Source: Merdivicinus sp050943495 (GTDB taxonomy: Bacteria > Bacillota > Clostridia > Oscillospirales > Ruminococcaceae). From it: 64,000 bases of DNA. A program made the translations under genes and the position numbers. Positions 1 to 9,546 of the stretch are shown here, piece after piece; the first letter of the stretch is position 1, and every line of letters starts with the position of its first letter. The DNA lies in NCBI GenBank assembly GCA_050943495.1, contig JBMNPH010000011.1:1-64000 (forward strand), in the 5' to 3' direction. Below the pieces are notes generated by a model. It made no database searches and was not told the DNA's origin. It was given only the letters and a program-made list of their open reading frames with translations.

Positions 1-94
1 AACTAAGTTTATTATATGCAGCTTCTTATCCCATTTTAGTTGTATGGCATCTATCCATTTCATTAGAGCAAATCTATAAAAAGGAGAGATCCTC
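1..94. other. Leader of the GH38 gene at the window edge
   Basis: No gene is recognised here. The AT-rich leader ends with a good ribosome binding site (AAAGGAGAG, about 80-88) before the ATG at 95. The promoter or an upstream operon partner probably lies left of the window. Confidence 0.5.
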
Positions 95-3000
95 ATGAAA
101 TTTAGTAAGGATAATATTATTAAGCGCAAACTGCAGGCTCTAACGCAACTGATTAATCGTCAGCGATTGGAAATACCGGAATGGAAGACAAAAGGTGGTA
201 TTTTCCTAAAAACTGGCGGCTACCGTGATGTGGATTCGGAATACTCTGTCATTCATGTAGGCGATCGATGGAAGTGCTGGGATGATGCCACACGCTGGTT
301 TGTGGCAGATATTACGGTACCTGATAATTTCTCCGGCAGCAAGCTCGCTCTGGAACTCGAATTTGGAGGCGAAGGCATTGTCCGGGTAAATGGCCAAATC
401 ATTTCTGCTATTACTTCCTACCTAGTTCCGCAAGAGGCAACTAGGACACGCGTTTTGCTTTCCGAGTCTGCTGTGCCAGGAACGGAATATCATGTGGAAA
501 TTGAAGCGCATCTTAATTATATGGAATTCTGTCGTTTTCGTGATATGGGATATCACGAAATTGAATATACGATTCGCACCGCCGCCCTCGTTGCAATCGA
601 CACAGATGTTGAAGCATATTGCTTCGATATCCAAACTGTTTTTGACGCGATGAAAGTCCTTCGAAATCCAATTGATATCTTAGCAAAATCCCCTGTACGA
701 ATCCCGGACAACATTGCTGTTATGTTAGAATCTTTCAGTAAAGATACTTATTTCTATGATAAAGTAAAAGACGCACTGGTGTCTTCCATCAGTTGTATTG
801 ACTTTGATTTTGAACCGGATCATATCCGTTCGACCATTCCTGCTGCACGCAGCACTTTGACAAAAAAGCTCAATCAAATTCCCAACCAGGCACATATGCT
901 AATCAAATTTGTCGGGCAGGCACACATCGATACCGCATGGCTTTGGCCAATACGGGAATCCATTCGGAAATCAGCCAAAACCTTGTCAAATGTCTGCTCA
1001 TTAATGGATCAATATCCCGAATTTACCTTCGCCTTCAGTCAACCGCAGCTTTTTGAATTTATAAAAAATCATTATCCAGACCTTTATGAGCGTGTAAAAG
1101 AAAAAATTGCTTCTGGAAAATTGGAACCTGTCGGCAACACTTGGGTTGAAATGGATACCAATATTCCTTCGGGAGAATCGCTAATCCGGCAGATTCTTTA
1201 TGGACGTCAGTTCTTCCTGCAGGAATTCGGAAAGTGTTCAGAAGTTTTCTGGATGCCAGATGTCTTCGGATACAGCTGGGCATTGCCACAGATTATCAAG
1301 CGTTCCGGCATGAAATACTTCTTTACCTCCAAATTGATCGGCAACGATGACAATCGTTTTCCCCATTCCCTTTTCCAATGGCAGGGAGTAGACGGTACCC
1401 GTATCCCCGCTTATTTGCAGCGTCTCAATTATAACGGCCGAATCAATGCAGACACCCTCTATACGCTCTACAGCCGCTTCGATCAAAAAAATGTAATCGA
1501 AGAAGCATTCATGACTTTTGGTTTTGGAGATGGGGGCGGCGGTCCAACCTATCAGATGCTGGAAACCGCACGACGTTTGGAAAATTTCCCCGGCCTTCCC
1601 AAAATGGAAATGTCTACTGCTGCTTCTTTCTTTCACGATACGGATGACATCTTTTCTGAATTGCCAGTGTGGAATGATGAAATGTATTATGAATTTCATC
1701 GGGGCACCTATACCTCTCAGGCAAATGTCAAAAAAAACAATCGAAAATGCGAACTTCTTTACCGCCAGACCGAAATGGCAAATGTTTTTGCAATGGAGGA
1801 TGCCAACAGCAGTTATCCATATGCAGATATCTTGAAGGGCTACAAAAAATTACTAACCAATCAATTCCATGATATTATGCCCGGTTCATCGATTCATCCC
1901 GTCTATGAAGATGCTGAAAAGGATTACGCCGAAATCAAGGCTATTGGATCCCATTTATTAGAGTCTGCTGCTGAACGGCTGGCAAATCAGATCGCACATG
2001 ATGGAAATGCTCTCATTTTATGGAATTTTCTGTCGTGGAATCGAACAGATTATGCAGATTTTAATCTAACTGGTACGCATTTTGAAAACATTTCGGAAAT
2101 TTGTGTGGTCGATAATGCCGGAAAACCCGTTCCCAGCACTCTATATACCGAGAATGAGAAAAAAATTCTTCGCTTCTTGGCTGCTGATGTCCCAGCAATG
2201 GGATACCGCGTCTATTATTTGAGCGAAAATCCGTCTGCATCAGTAAAAGAGACTGTAAAAGTAATGCCAGATCGCATGGAAAATAAATTCTACACAGTCC
2301 AATTCGATGCAAATGGAAATATCACGGACATTTATGATAAACGCTGCAAACGCCCCATATTAAACAGTACGTCAAATCTTTTGAAAATCTTTGAGGATAA
2401 GCCTGCCGCAGAAACTGCCTGGAATATTGACATTGAATATCAAAACAAGGAATGGATTTTAGAAAAAGCAGACAGCATCGAAGTCATCCAGAATGATGAT
2501 ATTTGCGGTATTCTACGGATAAAGCGGAGTTTCCATAAATCCGCTATTCGGCAGGATATCATCCTTTACTCGGATATAGATCGTATTGATTTCCACACAG
2601 TCGTGGACTGGTATGAAACAGAAAAAATGTTGAAAGCAGAATTTCATCCGGATGTTTTGTCCAGCCGCGCAACCTATGAAATTCAGTTCGGCGCAATTGA
2701 ACGTCCCACTCATGATAATACCTCCTACGACCGCACGAAATTTGAGGTTTCCGGACACAAATGGGCAGACCTTTCGGAAGGATCCTATGGTATTAGCCTC
2801 CTCAACGACTGCAAATACGGCTATGACATCAAAGAAAGTCGTATGCGTCTCACCCTTCTCCGTTCCCCCATCAACCCGGATCCCGTCGCAGATAAGGGGC
2901 ACCATGAATTTACATATTCGATCCGTCCGCACAGCGGAAACTGGATTCAGGCGGAAACTGTTAATGCCGCTTATCAGCTGAATGTTCCGCTCTATCCGGT

Positions 3001-3301
3001 GTATTGTTCGGAAGCGGTCGCAGGTGGAATGCCATCGGAAAAATCATATCTAAGCAGCAGCGAAAAAAATGTAATCGTCGATACAATCAAAGCTTCCGAA
3101 GAAAAGGATGGCATAATTGTCCGTGTGTATGAAGCGACCGGATCCCATACCAATGTGGTACTCACTACCCATTTTGCCGCTTCCAAGGTAATGGAATGCA
3201 ATCTGATGGAAATAGAAGAGCAACTGCTTCCATATGCTGATGGAAAGCTCGTCTTTTCCATTAAGCCGTTTGAAATCAAAACATTTAAATTTATTAAATA
3301 A
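95..3301 (+). CDS. Alpha-mannosidase, glycoside hydrolase family 38
   Basis: A 1068-residue GH38 enzyme expected to hydrolyse terminal alpha-mannosidic bonds. It has no signal peptide, so it should act in the cytoplasm on imported oligosaccharides. Residues 1-260 form the N-terminal beta-rich region. The catalytic domain starts near 268 with GQAHIDTAWLW (metal ligands His277 and Asp279), followed by FWMPDVFGYSW with Asp389 as the likely nucleophile and metal ligand. FGFGDGGGGP and NQFHDIMPGSSIHP are further GH38 signatures. The last ~450 residues are the beta-sandwich region. Length is normal for bacterial GH38. It stands alone with a terminator behind it. A mannosylglycerate-type substrate cannot be excluded. 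Confidence 0.93.
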   Translation: MKFSKDNIIKRKLQALTQLINRQRLEIPEWKTKGGIFLKTGGYRDVDSEYSVIHVGDRWKCWDDATRWFVADITVPDNFSGSKLALELEFGGEGIVRVNGQIISAITSYLVPQEATRTRVLLSESAVPGTEYHVEIEAHLNYMEFCRFRDMGYHEIEYTIRTAALVAIDTDVEAYCFDIQTVFDAMKVLRNPIDILAKSPVRIPDNIAVMLESFSKDTYFYDKVKDALVSSISCIDFDFEPDHIRSTIPAARSTLTKKLNQIPNQAHMLIKFVGQAHIDTAWLWPIRESIRKSAKTLSNVCSLMDQYPEFTFAFSQPQLFEFIKNHYPDLYERVKEKIASGKLEPVGNTWVEMDTNIPSGESLIRQILYGRQFFLQEFGKCSEVFWMPDVFGYSWALPQIIKRSGMKYFFTSKLIGNDDNRFPHSLFQWQGVDGTRIPAYLQRLNYNGRINADTLYTLYSRFDQKNVIEEAFMTFGFGDGGGGPTYQMLETARRLENFPGLPKMEMSTAASFFHDTDDIFSELPVWNDEMYYEFHRGTYTSQANVKKNNRKCELLYRQTEMANVFAMEDANSSYPYADILKGYKKLLTNQFHDIMPGSSIHPVYEDAEKDYAEIKAIGSHLLESAAERLANQIAHDGNALILWNFLSWNRTDYADFNLTGTHFENISEICVVDNAGKPVPSTLYTENEKKILRFLAADVPAMGYRVYYLSENPSASVKETVKVMPDRMENKFYTVQFDANGNITDIYDKRCKRPILNSTSNLLKIFEDKPAAETAWNIDIEYQNKEWILEKADSIEVIQNDDICGILRIKRSFHKSAIRQDIILYSDIDRIDFHTVVDWYETEKMLKAEFHPDVLSSRATYEIQFGAIERPTHDNTSYDRTKFEVSGHKWADLSEGSYGISLLNDCKYGYDIKESRMRLTLLRSPINPDPVADKGHHEFTYSIRPHSGNWIQAETVNAAYQLNVPLYPVYCSEAVAGGMPSEKSYLSSSEKNVIVDTIKASEEKDGIIVRVYEATGSHTNVVLTTHFAASKVMECNLMEIEEQLLPYADGKLVFSIKPFEIKTFKFIK

Positions 3302-3330
3302 TTTATTATATTCCAATAAACTATTGCATA

Positions 3331-3362
3331 AGAGCCCGGAACACAATGTTCCAGGCTCTTTA
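3331..3362 (+). terminator. Terminator after the GH38 gene
   Basis: A 13-base stem with one mismatch (AGAGCCCGGAACA / TGTTCCAGGCTCT) and a 3-base loop is followed by TTTAATCTTTTC. It lies between two converging genes. Confidence 0.75.
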
Positions 3363-3436
3363 ATCTTTTCTTTTTTCTCCAAAATACGGAGATAAACCAG
3401 CATAAATTCAAAATTTTTAAGTCTAATGAAGCAATC

Positions 3437-4216
3437 TCACTGGAAACGACGTGAAAAGAATCGATACCAAATCCAGATACACACCAAAATACTTCCCACT
3501 CCAAATGCCAGATATCTTTCGATTGTTCCATACAGGAGTTGATTCCATAGAGAACTTTCGGTGAGCAAAAAGCTCGGCAGCGAGGCAAGATTAAATCCAA
3601 TGTGTGCTGCAATAGAAACGCTGACTGAAGCGCGCCGATCAACCATGATGGCAAAACAGAATCCCATAGCAAAGGCATAGCAAATCCAAAGTGGATGCAG
3701 ATGCGCCGCCCCAAATAGGATCGCGGATAATGCGGCTGCCCAACCAAGCGGAAAAGCTCTCCGAGCAGAACGAAAAATCATCCCGCGGAAAATTAACTCC
3801 TCTCCTACCGGTGCAGCTAGGACAATTGCCAAAATTGATACCAGCGACTGGTTAGGATCAAAAACAGAAGCAGATTGTTCTGCATAACTTGTAAGCCAGG
3901 ATTCCGGCAGAAAATTCATAATAAAGGAAACTGCATGGTTGCCGAAGATTCCCAGTACAAATGCGGCAATATGAGGAGAAAAACCGGCAGTCGGCGGATC
4001 CCATCCAATGGACTCTTTCAGCGGAATTTCACGTAGACAATACAAGGCCAGCAAAAGAATCGCCGTAAGCAAGGTCGCAAAATTAGATAAAAAAGATAGG
4101 ACCGCCTCCGCTTTATTGGGTATGAGCAGGCTGACCGCCATCCAGATACCAGTCGGCAAAAACAAAAAAACAAGATATATCCCCAGTATACGCAGGATTG
4201 CACCAGCTTTACGCAT
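3437..4216 (-). CDS. CPBP family intramembrane metalloprotease
   Basis: A protein of about 259 residues with roughly seven hydrophobic segments. The Rce1/CPBP motifs are present: EELIFRGMIFR (EExxxR), FGAAHLHPL and a later HIGFN (HxxxN), which together bind the catalytic metal in the membrane. The start is the ATG at 4216, because TAAGGAGGGA lies directly before it; an in-frame start further upstream lacks a site. The first bases overlap the stop of the GH13 gene by 8 bases, so the two are translationally coupled. Its substrate is unknown; CPBP proteins in Firmicutes process peptides or protect against bacteriocins. Confidence 0.88.
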   Translation of the reverse strand: MRKAGAILRILGIYLVFLFLPTGIWMAVSLLIPNKAEAVLSFLSNFATLLTAILLLALYCLREIPLKESIGWDPPTAGFSPHIAAFVLGIFGNHAVSFIMNFLPESWLTSYAEQSASVFDPNQSLVSILAIVLAAPVGEELIFRGMIFRSARRAFPLGWAAALSAILFGAAHLHPLWICYAFAMGFCFAIMVDRRASVSVSIAAHIGFNLASLPSFLLTESSLWNQLLYGTIERYLAFGVGSILVCIWIWYRFFSRRFQ

Positions 4217-6077
4217 GAGTTCCCTCCTTAATTTGCAAGATTGCACCGCACCCCGGTCCAAAAGAAACGATATTTTCTTCTGCTTTTACCGAAACACTTC
4301 CTTCTGAAATCAAAACCTCGGATTTTCCGGGGAAAGAGATGTCTTGCGAATAATCGGCACAATTGATAACAGTCACAACATTCCCCCGTCGATATGCGAC
4401 CATTCCCTCCTCGGCCCGCAAAAATTCCAACGGATCGTGCATTTCTTTAGGATGCTGACGACGTACCTGTCCCAAATGCCGGAAAAATCCAAGCAGTTCG
4501 GCATCCTCGCGTCCCCACGGATAACAGCGGCGATTCCATGGATCGGAAAAACCGCACAGACCTGCCTCATCGCCATAGTAAAGGCTGGGAAATCCCGGAA
4601 GAGTGTACTGAATCATCGAACTCAGACGAAGTTTCTGCTTACCGCGTGCCATTTCTTCCTCGGAAGGCTGATAATTCCCCTGTTCCAATGCATCCACACT
4701 CCGGGAAACGCCCAATACCGTACAGGCGCGAGCGGTATCATGAGTGGAAAGCGGATTCATTAAGCATTGAATAGCCGGTCTGGGATAATGATCCAGCAGT
4801 GACAGGACTCGCCTGCGAAACAGTTCCGCATCACCTTTTGCCGTAAAGTCCAAAATGGCCTCCCGCCAAGGATAATTCATCACACTGTCCAGCTGGCTGC
4901 CCAACAAATATTTTCGGCGCTTGCCGTAGCTTTCTTTATTAGAAGCATCCTCCCAGACCTCCCCTAAAAGGTAGGCATTTGGAGAATGGGACTTTACCTG
5001 GCGACGGATAGCCTCCAGAAATCCATCCGGCAATTCATCCGCAACATCCAGCCGCCATCCGGAAGCCCCCCGCTTCATCCAATAATCCAATACGCCATTC
5101 TTTCCGCAAATAAACTGCTCAAAGGTGGGATCTTCCTCATTGACATTAGGCAGAGTCGTAAATCCCCACCAACAGTCATATTGGGTTCGTTCTTCATTTT
5201 CAAAGCGATACCATGGTGCATAGGGAGAATCTTTGGACTGCCAGGCACCAATGTCCGGATAATGTCCGTCCCGGTTAAAATAACGGCTGTCTGAGCCAGT
5301 ATGAGAAAAAACGCCGTCCAAAATAATCCGAATTCCGCGTTTCTCAGCTTGGCGACAGAGTTTTTGAAAATCCTCCTCTGTACCAAGATAAGGATCAATT
5401 GCCTTGTAATCGCCGGTATTGTAACGATGATTAGAGGCCGACTCAAAAATAGGATTCAGATATATGACCGATACTCCTAATGAAGAAAGATAATCCAGCT
5501 TTTCAATAATTCCCTTTAAATTTCCACCGAAAAAGTCGTTGGCCTGATAATCAGGGACATCGGCCTTGAATAAAGGGCGGCCGTACCAGTCGCGATGGAC
5601 ACTTCGACTGCCCTTGGTCGCCGGCAGCGGCATTTTACCGCTGCGGCAGAAGCGGTCAGGGAAAATCTGATACATAATACCGGTTTCCATCTGGCGCGGA
5701 ACCGAAAAATCCGGATCATAAACGGTGAGCTGCCATTCCGGCAGGAAATCCTGGATCACAGCGCAGGCGTCCTCATTCCGGCCTACAAAAAGAATCCCCC
5801 AATCCGCCTCAATTTCGAAACGATAAAAATACAATCCCCTTTTTGCGACAGAAAAATCGCCTCGATATATGGTAAACTCAGGAGTGGAACCATCCGCATA
5901 CAGCCAAATGGCACGAGCAGTATCCTCGCCATCGTGGCGCAGCTTCAGACAAACCGAACGCGGGACAAATCCCTTTTCAATCTGAAAGGTAATCCGTATC
6001 GATTCATTTTCGGGAACCGCTCCAAATGGTGTCTTGCAGGACGGATCCCATGCATTATAGTAGATGGTTGGATTCAC
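4209..6077 (-). CDS. Glycoside hydrolase family 13 (neopullulanase/cyclomaltodextrinase type)
   Basis: A 622-residue alpha-glucan hydrolase without a signal peptide, so cytoplasmic. An N-terminal beta-sandwich (1-125) precedes the TIM barrel. All four GH13 regions are intact: DGVFSHTG (Asp254, His259), WRLDVADE (Arg342, nucleophile Asp344), GEVWED (acid/base Glu373) and LSTHDTAR (His446, Asp447). A C-terminal beta domain ends at 622. The N-domain and length fit the neopullulanase/maltogenic amylase group rather than plain alpha-amylase. It likely trims imported malto-oligosaccharides or glycogen branches. It lies divergent from the glycogen operon and is coupled to the CPBP gene. Confidence 0.9.
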   Translation of the reverse strand: MNPTIYYNAWDPSCKTPFGAVPENESIRITFQIEKGFVPRSVCLKLRHDGEDTARAIWLYADGSTPEFTIYRGDFSVAKRGLYFYRFEIEADWGILFVGRNEDACAVIQDFLPEWQLTVYDPDFSVPRQMETGIMYQIFPDRFCRSGKMPLPATKGSRSVHRDWYGRPLFKADVPDYQANDFFGGNLKGIIEKLDYLSSLGVSVIYLNPIFESASNHRYNTGDYKAIDPYLGTEEDFQKLCRQAEKRGIRIILDGVFSHTGSDSRYFNRDGHYPDIGAWQSKDSPYAPWYRFENEERTQYDCWWGFTTLPNVNEEDPTFEQFICGKNGVLDYWMKRGASGWRLDVADELPDGFLEAIRRQVKSHSPNAYLLGEVWEDASNKESYGKRRKYLLGSQLDSVMNYPWREAILDFTAKGDAELFRRRVLSLLDHYPRPAIQCLMNPLSTHDTARACTVLGVSRSVDALEQGNYQPSEEEMARGKQKLRLSSMIQYTLPGFPSLYYGDEAGLCGFSDPWNRRCYPWGREDAELLGFFRHLGQVRRQHPKEMHDPLEFLRAEEGMVAYRRGNVVTVINCADYSQDISFPGKSEVLISEGSVSVKAEENIVSFGPGCGAILQIKEGTHA

Positions 6078-6139
6078 AAAACTTCTTCTCCTTTTTCCAA
6101 TCTGCCCGGCCGATTCCGGCGCAGAAAATTCCTCTCTTT

Positions 6140-6168
6140 ATTATACACGGATTTCAAAAAGTTGTATA
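6140..6168 (-). promoter_or_regulatory. Promoter for the GH13-CPBP transcript
   Basis: On the minus strand, TATACA (6163-6168) and TATAAT (6140-6145) are 17 bases apart, about 60 bases before the GH13 start. The -10 is perfect and the -35 matches 4 of 6. Confidence 0.55.
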
Positions 6169-6257
6169 CGGGTTTGCGTTTTTTTACTGTCTGCATATCG
6201 CACAAAAAAAGCAGAAATGTTTCTACATAAAAAGCCGGCATTTTACATAGTCCATTA

Positions 6258-6286
6258 TTTACAAAAAGCTGCGTTTGTGATAGAAT
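6258..6286 (+). promoter_or_regulatory. Predicted promoter of the glycogen operon
   Basis: TTTACA (6258-6263) and TAGAAT (6281-6286) are spaced by exactly 17 bases. Transcription would start near 6293, giving a leader of about 260 bases before the glgB-like start. The 473-base divergent region 6078-6550 holds this promoter, the opposing GH13 promoter and the inverted repeat at 6286-6304; I see no gene in it. Confidence 0.55.
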
Positions 6287-6304
6287 GTAATTGTATTAAT
6301 TACA
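6286..6304 (+). promoter_or_regulatory. Inverted repeat overlapping the predicted transcription start
   Basis: TGTAATT-GTATT-AATTACA is a perfect 7-base inverted repeat that begins at the last base of the -10 and covers the expected start point. This is where a repressor operator would sit. The cognate regulator is unknown. Confidence 0.4.
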
Positions 6305-6550
6305 CACATTTTTTGTATGGGAAAAATTGTCAAATAGTCAAAAAATGCGTTTGAATACTATATATTTTCTCCAAAAAAGCCAGTATTTTTGTTATGCAAT
6401 ACGATTTATCTGAATGGAATGCACACATCTTTAGAATAATTGCCTAAACATTGCCGGTTTTCGTCCACATCACAAAGCAGTTTTCATGCTTCCGATCGTT
6501 GTGCAAAGCTTTTCCGTCAATTTCGGCAGAAAGATTGGAGAATCATCATC

Positions 6551-8275
6551 ATGTCTTTTTCAGTACAGGAATGGCGGAATGGTACCGCTGTTAATGCGTG
6601 GGAGTATTTTGGCAACCACACTGTTGGAAATCAGACGGTATTTCGCGTCTGGGCGCCAGGGGCCAAAGAGGTTTCTGTGACGGGGCCTTTTTGCGGTTGG
6701 CTGGCTGGAATTCATCGCGCAGAGGAAATTTATCCGGGTATTTTTGAATGCAGATTGGAAAATGTTCCGGAATATACCCCCTATAAATTTGTTTTAACAA
6801 GTCAGGATGGAAAACAAATTTTTAAGTCCGACCCCTTTGCTTTTCATGCGGAAACGCCACCCGGTAACGCCTCAAAATGCTATGAGTTGGGATACTATGA
6901 GTGGAATGACGCCAAATGGATGGCAAAACGCAAAGCTGGTGCCCAACCACTGAGTATCTACCAGATTCATGCGGGTTCTTTTCGCACCTATGCGGGAGGA
7001 GAGCCCCTAAATTATCGAAAGTTGGGAGAAGAGCTGGCACCATATCTCAAATCTTTGGGGTGTACTCATCTAGGATTAATGCCGCTTCTGGAACATATGC
7101 AGGAGGGAGATCCTATCCGAAGAACAACAGGATTTCTTGCTTTGACCTCACGATATGGAGTACCAATGGATTTTTGCCGATTGGTGGAAGAGCTTCATCA
7201 GGTCGATATCGGCGTCACCATGGATTTGAGCCTGCTGGGATTTCCAGCAGATGATTTTGGCCTATCCCGTTTTGCCGGGGATATACTATGGGAGGATTCG
7301 GATAGCCAAGAAGGCTTCTACAATTTTCATTTTTGTAAGCCGGAAGTGCAAAGTTTCCTGCTATCAGCCGCCCACTCCCTTCTGTCCAACTTTCATTTGG
7401 ATGGCCTGCGCATTTTGGATGCTGCTGAAATTGCGGATAGGCCGGGCGGACTTTCCTTCCTCCAACAGTTTACTCAAAATATCCGCCGTCTATTCCCCGA
7501 TGTGATTCTGATTGGGAACTGTCCCAATGCAGGATTTCATCGAATTACTGACTCGGATACCGCTCGCACATTGCTGGATCTTGCAGCCGGGTGCCCGGCG
7601 GAACTTTCTAAACCAAAACTTCATTCTGTTCAACAGATCGATCTGGATCTTGTTGGAAGTATTTCCATGATTAGCCGCATGCCGGGCAGCTATGATGAAA
7701 AATTTGCTCGTCTGCGGGCGGCAATCGCCTGTTATCGTGCCTATCCCGGCGCGAAGCTCTCCTTTATGGGGAATGAATTTGCACAATTTACTTCCTGGAC
7801 ACCCAATCGAGAGCTCGATTGGGTACTGATGGATTATGAAATGCATCGCAAATTTCTCGCTATGGTGCAGCGTACCAGCGATTTTTATCGCAAAACTCCG
7901 GCTATCTGGGAGGAGGATCCGCTCGAATCACGATTTGAGTTGATTCAGTCCGCGGAACATCCTCAAGTGAAAGGCTTTATCCGACGCGATCAAAGCGGCA
8001 GTCAGATCATTGTCCTCTCCAATTTCTCAGACAAACCGGTCGAGCCCTTTGTTCTGGGCGTGGACAAGCGCGGCAAATATGCGGAACTGTTTAGTTCAGA
8101 TGAGGCGCAATACGGCGGCGAAGGCCGCAGCTGCCATGTGAATTTTGCAAAACTCCGTCCGGCAGATGGAAAACCTTTCTGCATCGAGGCGGATCTTCCC
8201 CCTTTTACTACGGTGTATCTGTATAAATCCGCAGGCACCACCGGACGTTCGTTATCCCACAACCATAAATTATAA
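6551..8275 (+). CDS. GlgB-like protein without catalytic residues (branching-enzyme pseudoenzyme)
   Basis: A 574-residue protein clearly derived from glycogen branching enzyme: CBM48 (about 20-110), then LNYRKLGEELAPYLKSLG, the conserved FMGNEFAQ (406-412) and the C-terminal beta domain. The four catalytic regions are altered. Region I DWVPxHF reads DLSLLGF (225-231, His lost). Region II LRVDAV reads LRILDAA (286-292, nucleophile Asp replaced by Leu). Region III AEEST reads IGNCPN (321-326, acid/base Glu lost). Region IV LSHDE reads QQIDL (361-365, His lost, Asp possibly kept). It is also shorter than usual GlgB between these regions. The ATG at 6551 follows TTGGAG. As first gene of glgCDA, a glucan-binding or regulatory role is plausible. 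Confidence 0.85.
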   Translation: MSFSVQEWRNGTAVNAWEYFGNHTVGNQTVFRVWAPGAKEVSVTGPFCGWLAGIHRAEEIYPGIFECRLENVPEYTPYKFVLTSQDGKQIFKSDPFAFHAETPPGNASKCYELGYYEWNDAKWMAKRKAGAQPLSIYQIHAGSFRTYAGGEPLNYRKLGEELAPYLKSLGCTHLGLMPLLEHMQEGDPIRRTTGFLALTSRYGVPMDFCRLVEELHQVDIGVTMDLSLLGFPADDFGLSRFAGDILWEDSDSQEGFYNFHFCKPEVQSFLLSAAHSLLSNFHLDGLRILDAAEIADRPGGLSFLQQFTQNIRRLFPDVILIGNCPNAGFHRITDSDTARTLLDLAAGCPAELSKPKLHSVQQIDLDLVGSISMISRMPGSYDEKFARLRAAIACYRAYPGAKLSFMGNEFAQFTSWTPNRELDWVLMDYEMHRKFLAMVQRTSDFYRKTPAIWEEDPLESRFELIQSAEHPQVKGFIRRDQSGSQIIVLSNFSDKPVEPFVLGVDKRGKYAELFSSDEAQYGGEGRSCHVNFAKLRPADGKPFCIEADLPPFTTVYLYKSAGTTGRSLSHNHKL

Positions 8276-8290
8276 ATGAGGTGTACCATC

Positions 8291-9496
8291 ATGAAACAGC
8301 AAAAAGAAATGATCACCATGCTATTGGCAGGCGGACAGGGCAGCCGTCTGTATGTCCTGACAAAGGAAGTCGCAAAGCCTGCCGTTCCCTTCGGCGGAAA
8401 ATATCGTATCATTGACTTTCCCCTTTCCAACTGTGCAAATTCCGGGCTGGATACGGTCGGCGTTCTGACCCAATATCGCCCTCTGGAGCTGAACTCCTAC
8501 ATTGGAAATGGACAGCCGTGGGATCTGGACCGTATGAACGGCGGCGTGTATATTCTGCCTCCCTATGCAACCGATAAGGACAGCCAGTGGTACAAAGGGA
8601 CAGCGAATGCCATTTACCAGAACATCAACTTCATCGACCGCTATAATCCGGAAAATGTTCTGATTCTCTCGGGCGACCACATCTATAAAATGGATTATTC
8701 CGAGATGCTCGCCTACCACAAGGAAAAAAATGCAGATGCAACCATTGCCGTTCTAGATGTTTCGCTTGAAGAAGCCAGCCGTTTCGGCATTATGAATACC
8801 AATGCTGATAATTCTATTTATGAGTTTGAAGAAAAGCCCAAACATCCTAAATCCACCAAGGCTTCAATGGGTATTTACATCTTCAAATGGCAGAAACTGC
8901 GCCAGTATCTGATCGACGATGAGAATAATCCCGATTCCGCCAACGACTTTGGCAAAAATATTATCCCCTCCATGCTGGCGAACGGCGAGCGCATGTTCGC
9001 TTATCAGTTTGACGGATATTGGAAGGATGTCGGAACCATCGAGAGCTTGTGGGAAGCGAACATGGATCTGCTGAATCCCAAATCCAACATCAATTTGGAT
9101 TCCGATTGGCGCATCTTTGCCCGCAATGAGCCGCATCCCCCGCACTTTGTAGGCGATCATGCCGAAATTGCCGAGTCCATCGTTTCGGAAGGCTGCGATA
9201 TTAACGGCAAGCTGTGGTACACTGTCCTGTTCTCAGGCGTCACTGTTGAAGAGGGCGCAGAACTGAATTCGGCAGTAGTTATGAGCAATTCCGTTATTCA
9301 CAAGGGTGCAACGGTGAAATATGCCATTGTTGCTGAAGATGCAATCATTGAAGAAGGCGCAATCGTCGGTGATGACCCTTGTAACTGCGCGGATCCCTCC
9401 GATTGGGGAATCGCGGTAGTCGGACGCGGCGCTGTCGTCAAAAAAGGACAGGTCGTCCGTCCCAAAGAGATGATTGAACCCGGCGCAAATCGCTAA
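8291..9496 (+). CDS. glgC: Glucose-1-phosphate adenylyltransferase, catalytic subunit
   Basis: A 401-residue ADP-glucose pyrophosphorylase that makes ADP-glucose from glucose-1-phosphate and ATP, the committed step of glycogen synthesis. The nucleotide-binding LAGGQGSRL, the AKPAVPFGGKYRIIDF segment, FSGDHIYKMDY and a C-terminal left-handed beta-helix (about 290-385) are present. Translation starts at the ATG at 8291 because TGAGGTG lies 7 bases upstream; the ATG at 8276 touching the previous stop lacks a site. It probably forms a heterotetramer with the GlgD subunit encoded next. Confidence 0.95.
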   Translation: MKQQKEMITMLLAGGQGSRLYVLTKEVAKPAVPFGGKYRIIDFPLSNCANSGLDTVGVLTQYRPLELNSYIGNGQPWDLDRMNGGVYILPPYATDKDSQWYKGTANAIYQNINFIDRYNPENVLILSGDHIYKMDYSEMLAYHKEKNADATIAVLDVSLEEASRFGIMNTNADNSIYEFEEKPKHPKSTKASMGIYIFKWQKLRQYLIDDENNPDSANDFGKNIIPSMLANGERMFAYQFDGYWKDVGTIESLWEANMDLLNPKSNINLDSDWRIFARNEPHPPHFVGDHAEIAESIVSEGCDINGKLWYTVLFSGVTVEEGAELNSAVVMSNSVIHKGATVKYAIVAEDAIIEEGAIVGDDPCNCADPSDWGIAVVGRGAVVKKGQVVRPKEMIEPGANR

Positions 9497-9546
9497 AAAT
9501 CCAGCGCTGCACTTAACTGATAAATATAGATGGAGGTACAACCATT

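Noticed and set aside
6440..6550. Longer N-terminus for the GlgB-like protein
   Set aside because: The extra 37 codons are not GlgB-like and lack a ribosome site; TTGGAG before 6551 fits.
8276..8290. Alternative glgC start at the ATG touching the previous stop
   Set aside because: The ribosome site TGAGGTG lies downstream of it and is correctly spaced for the ATG at 8291.
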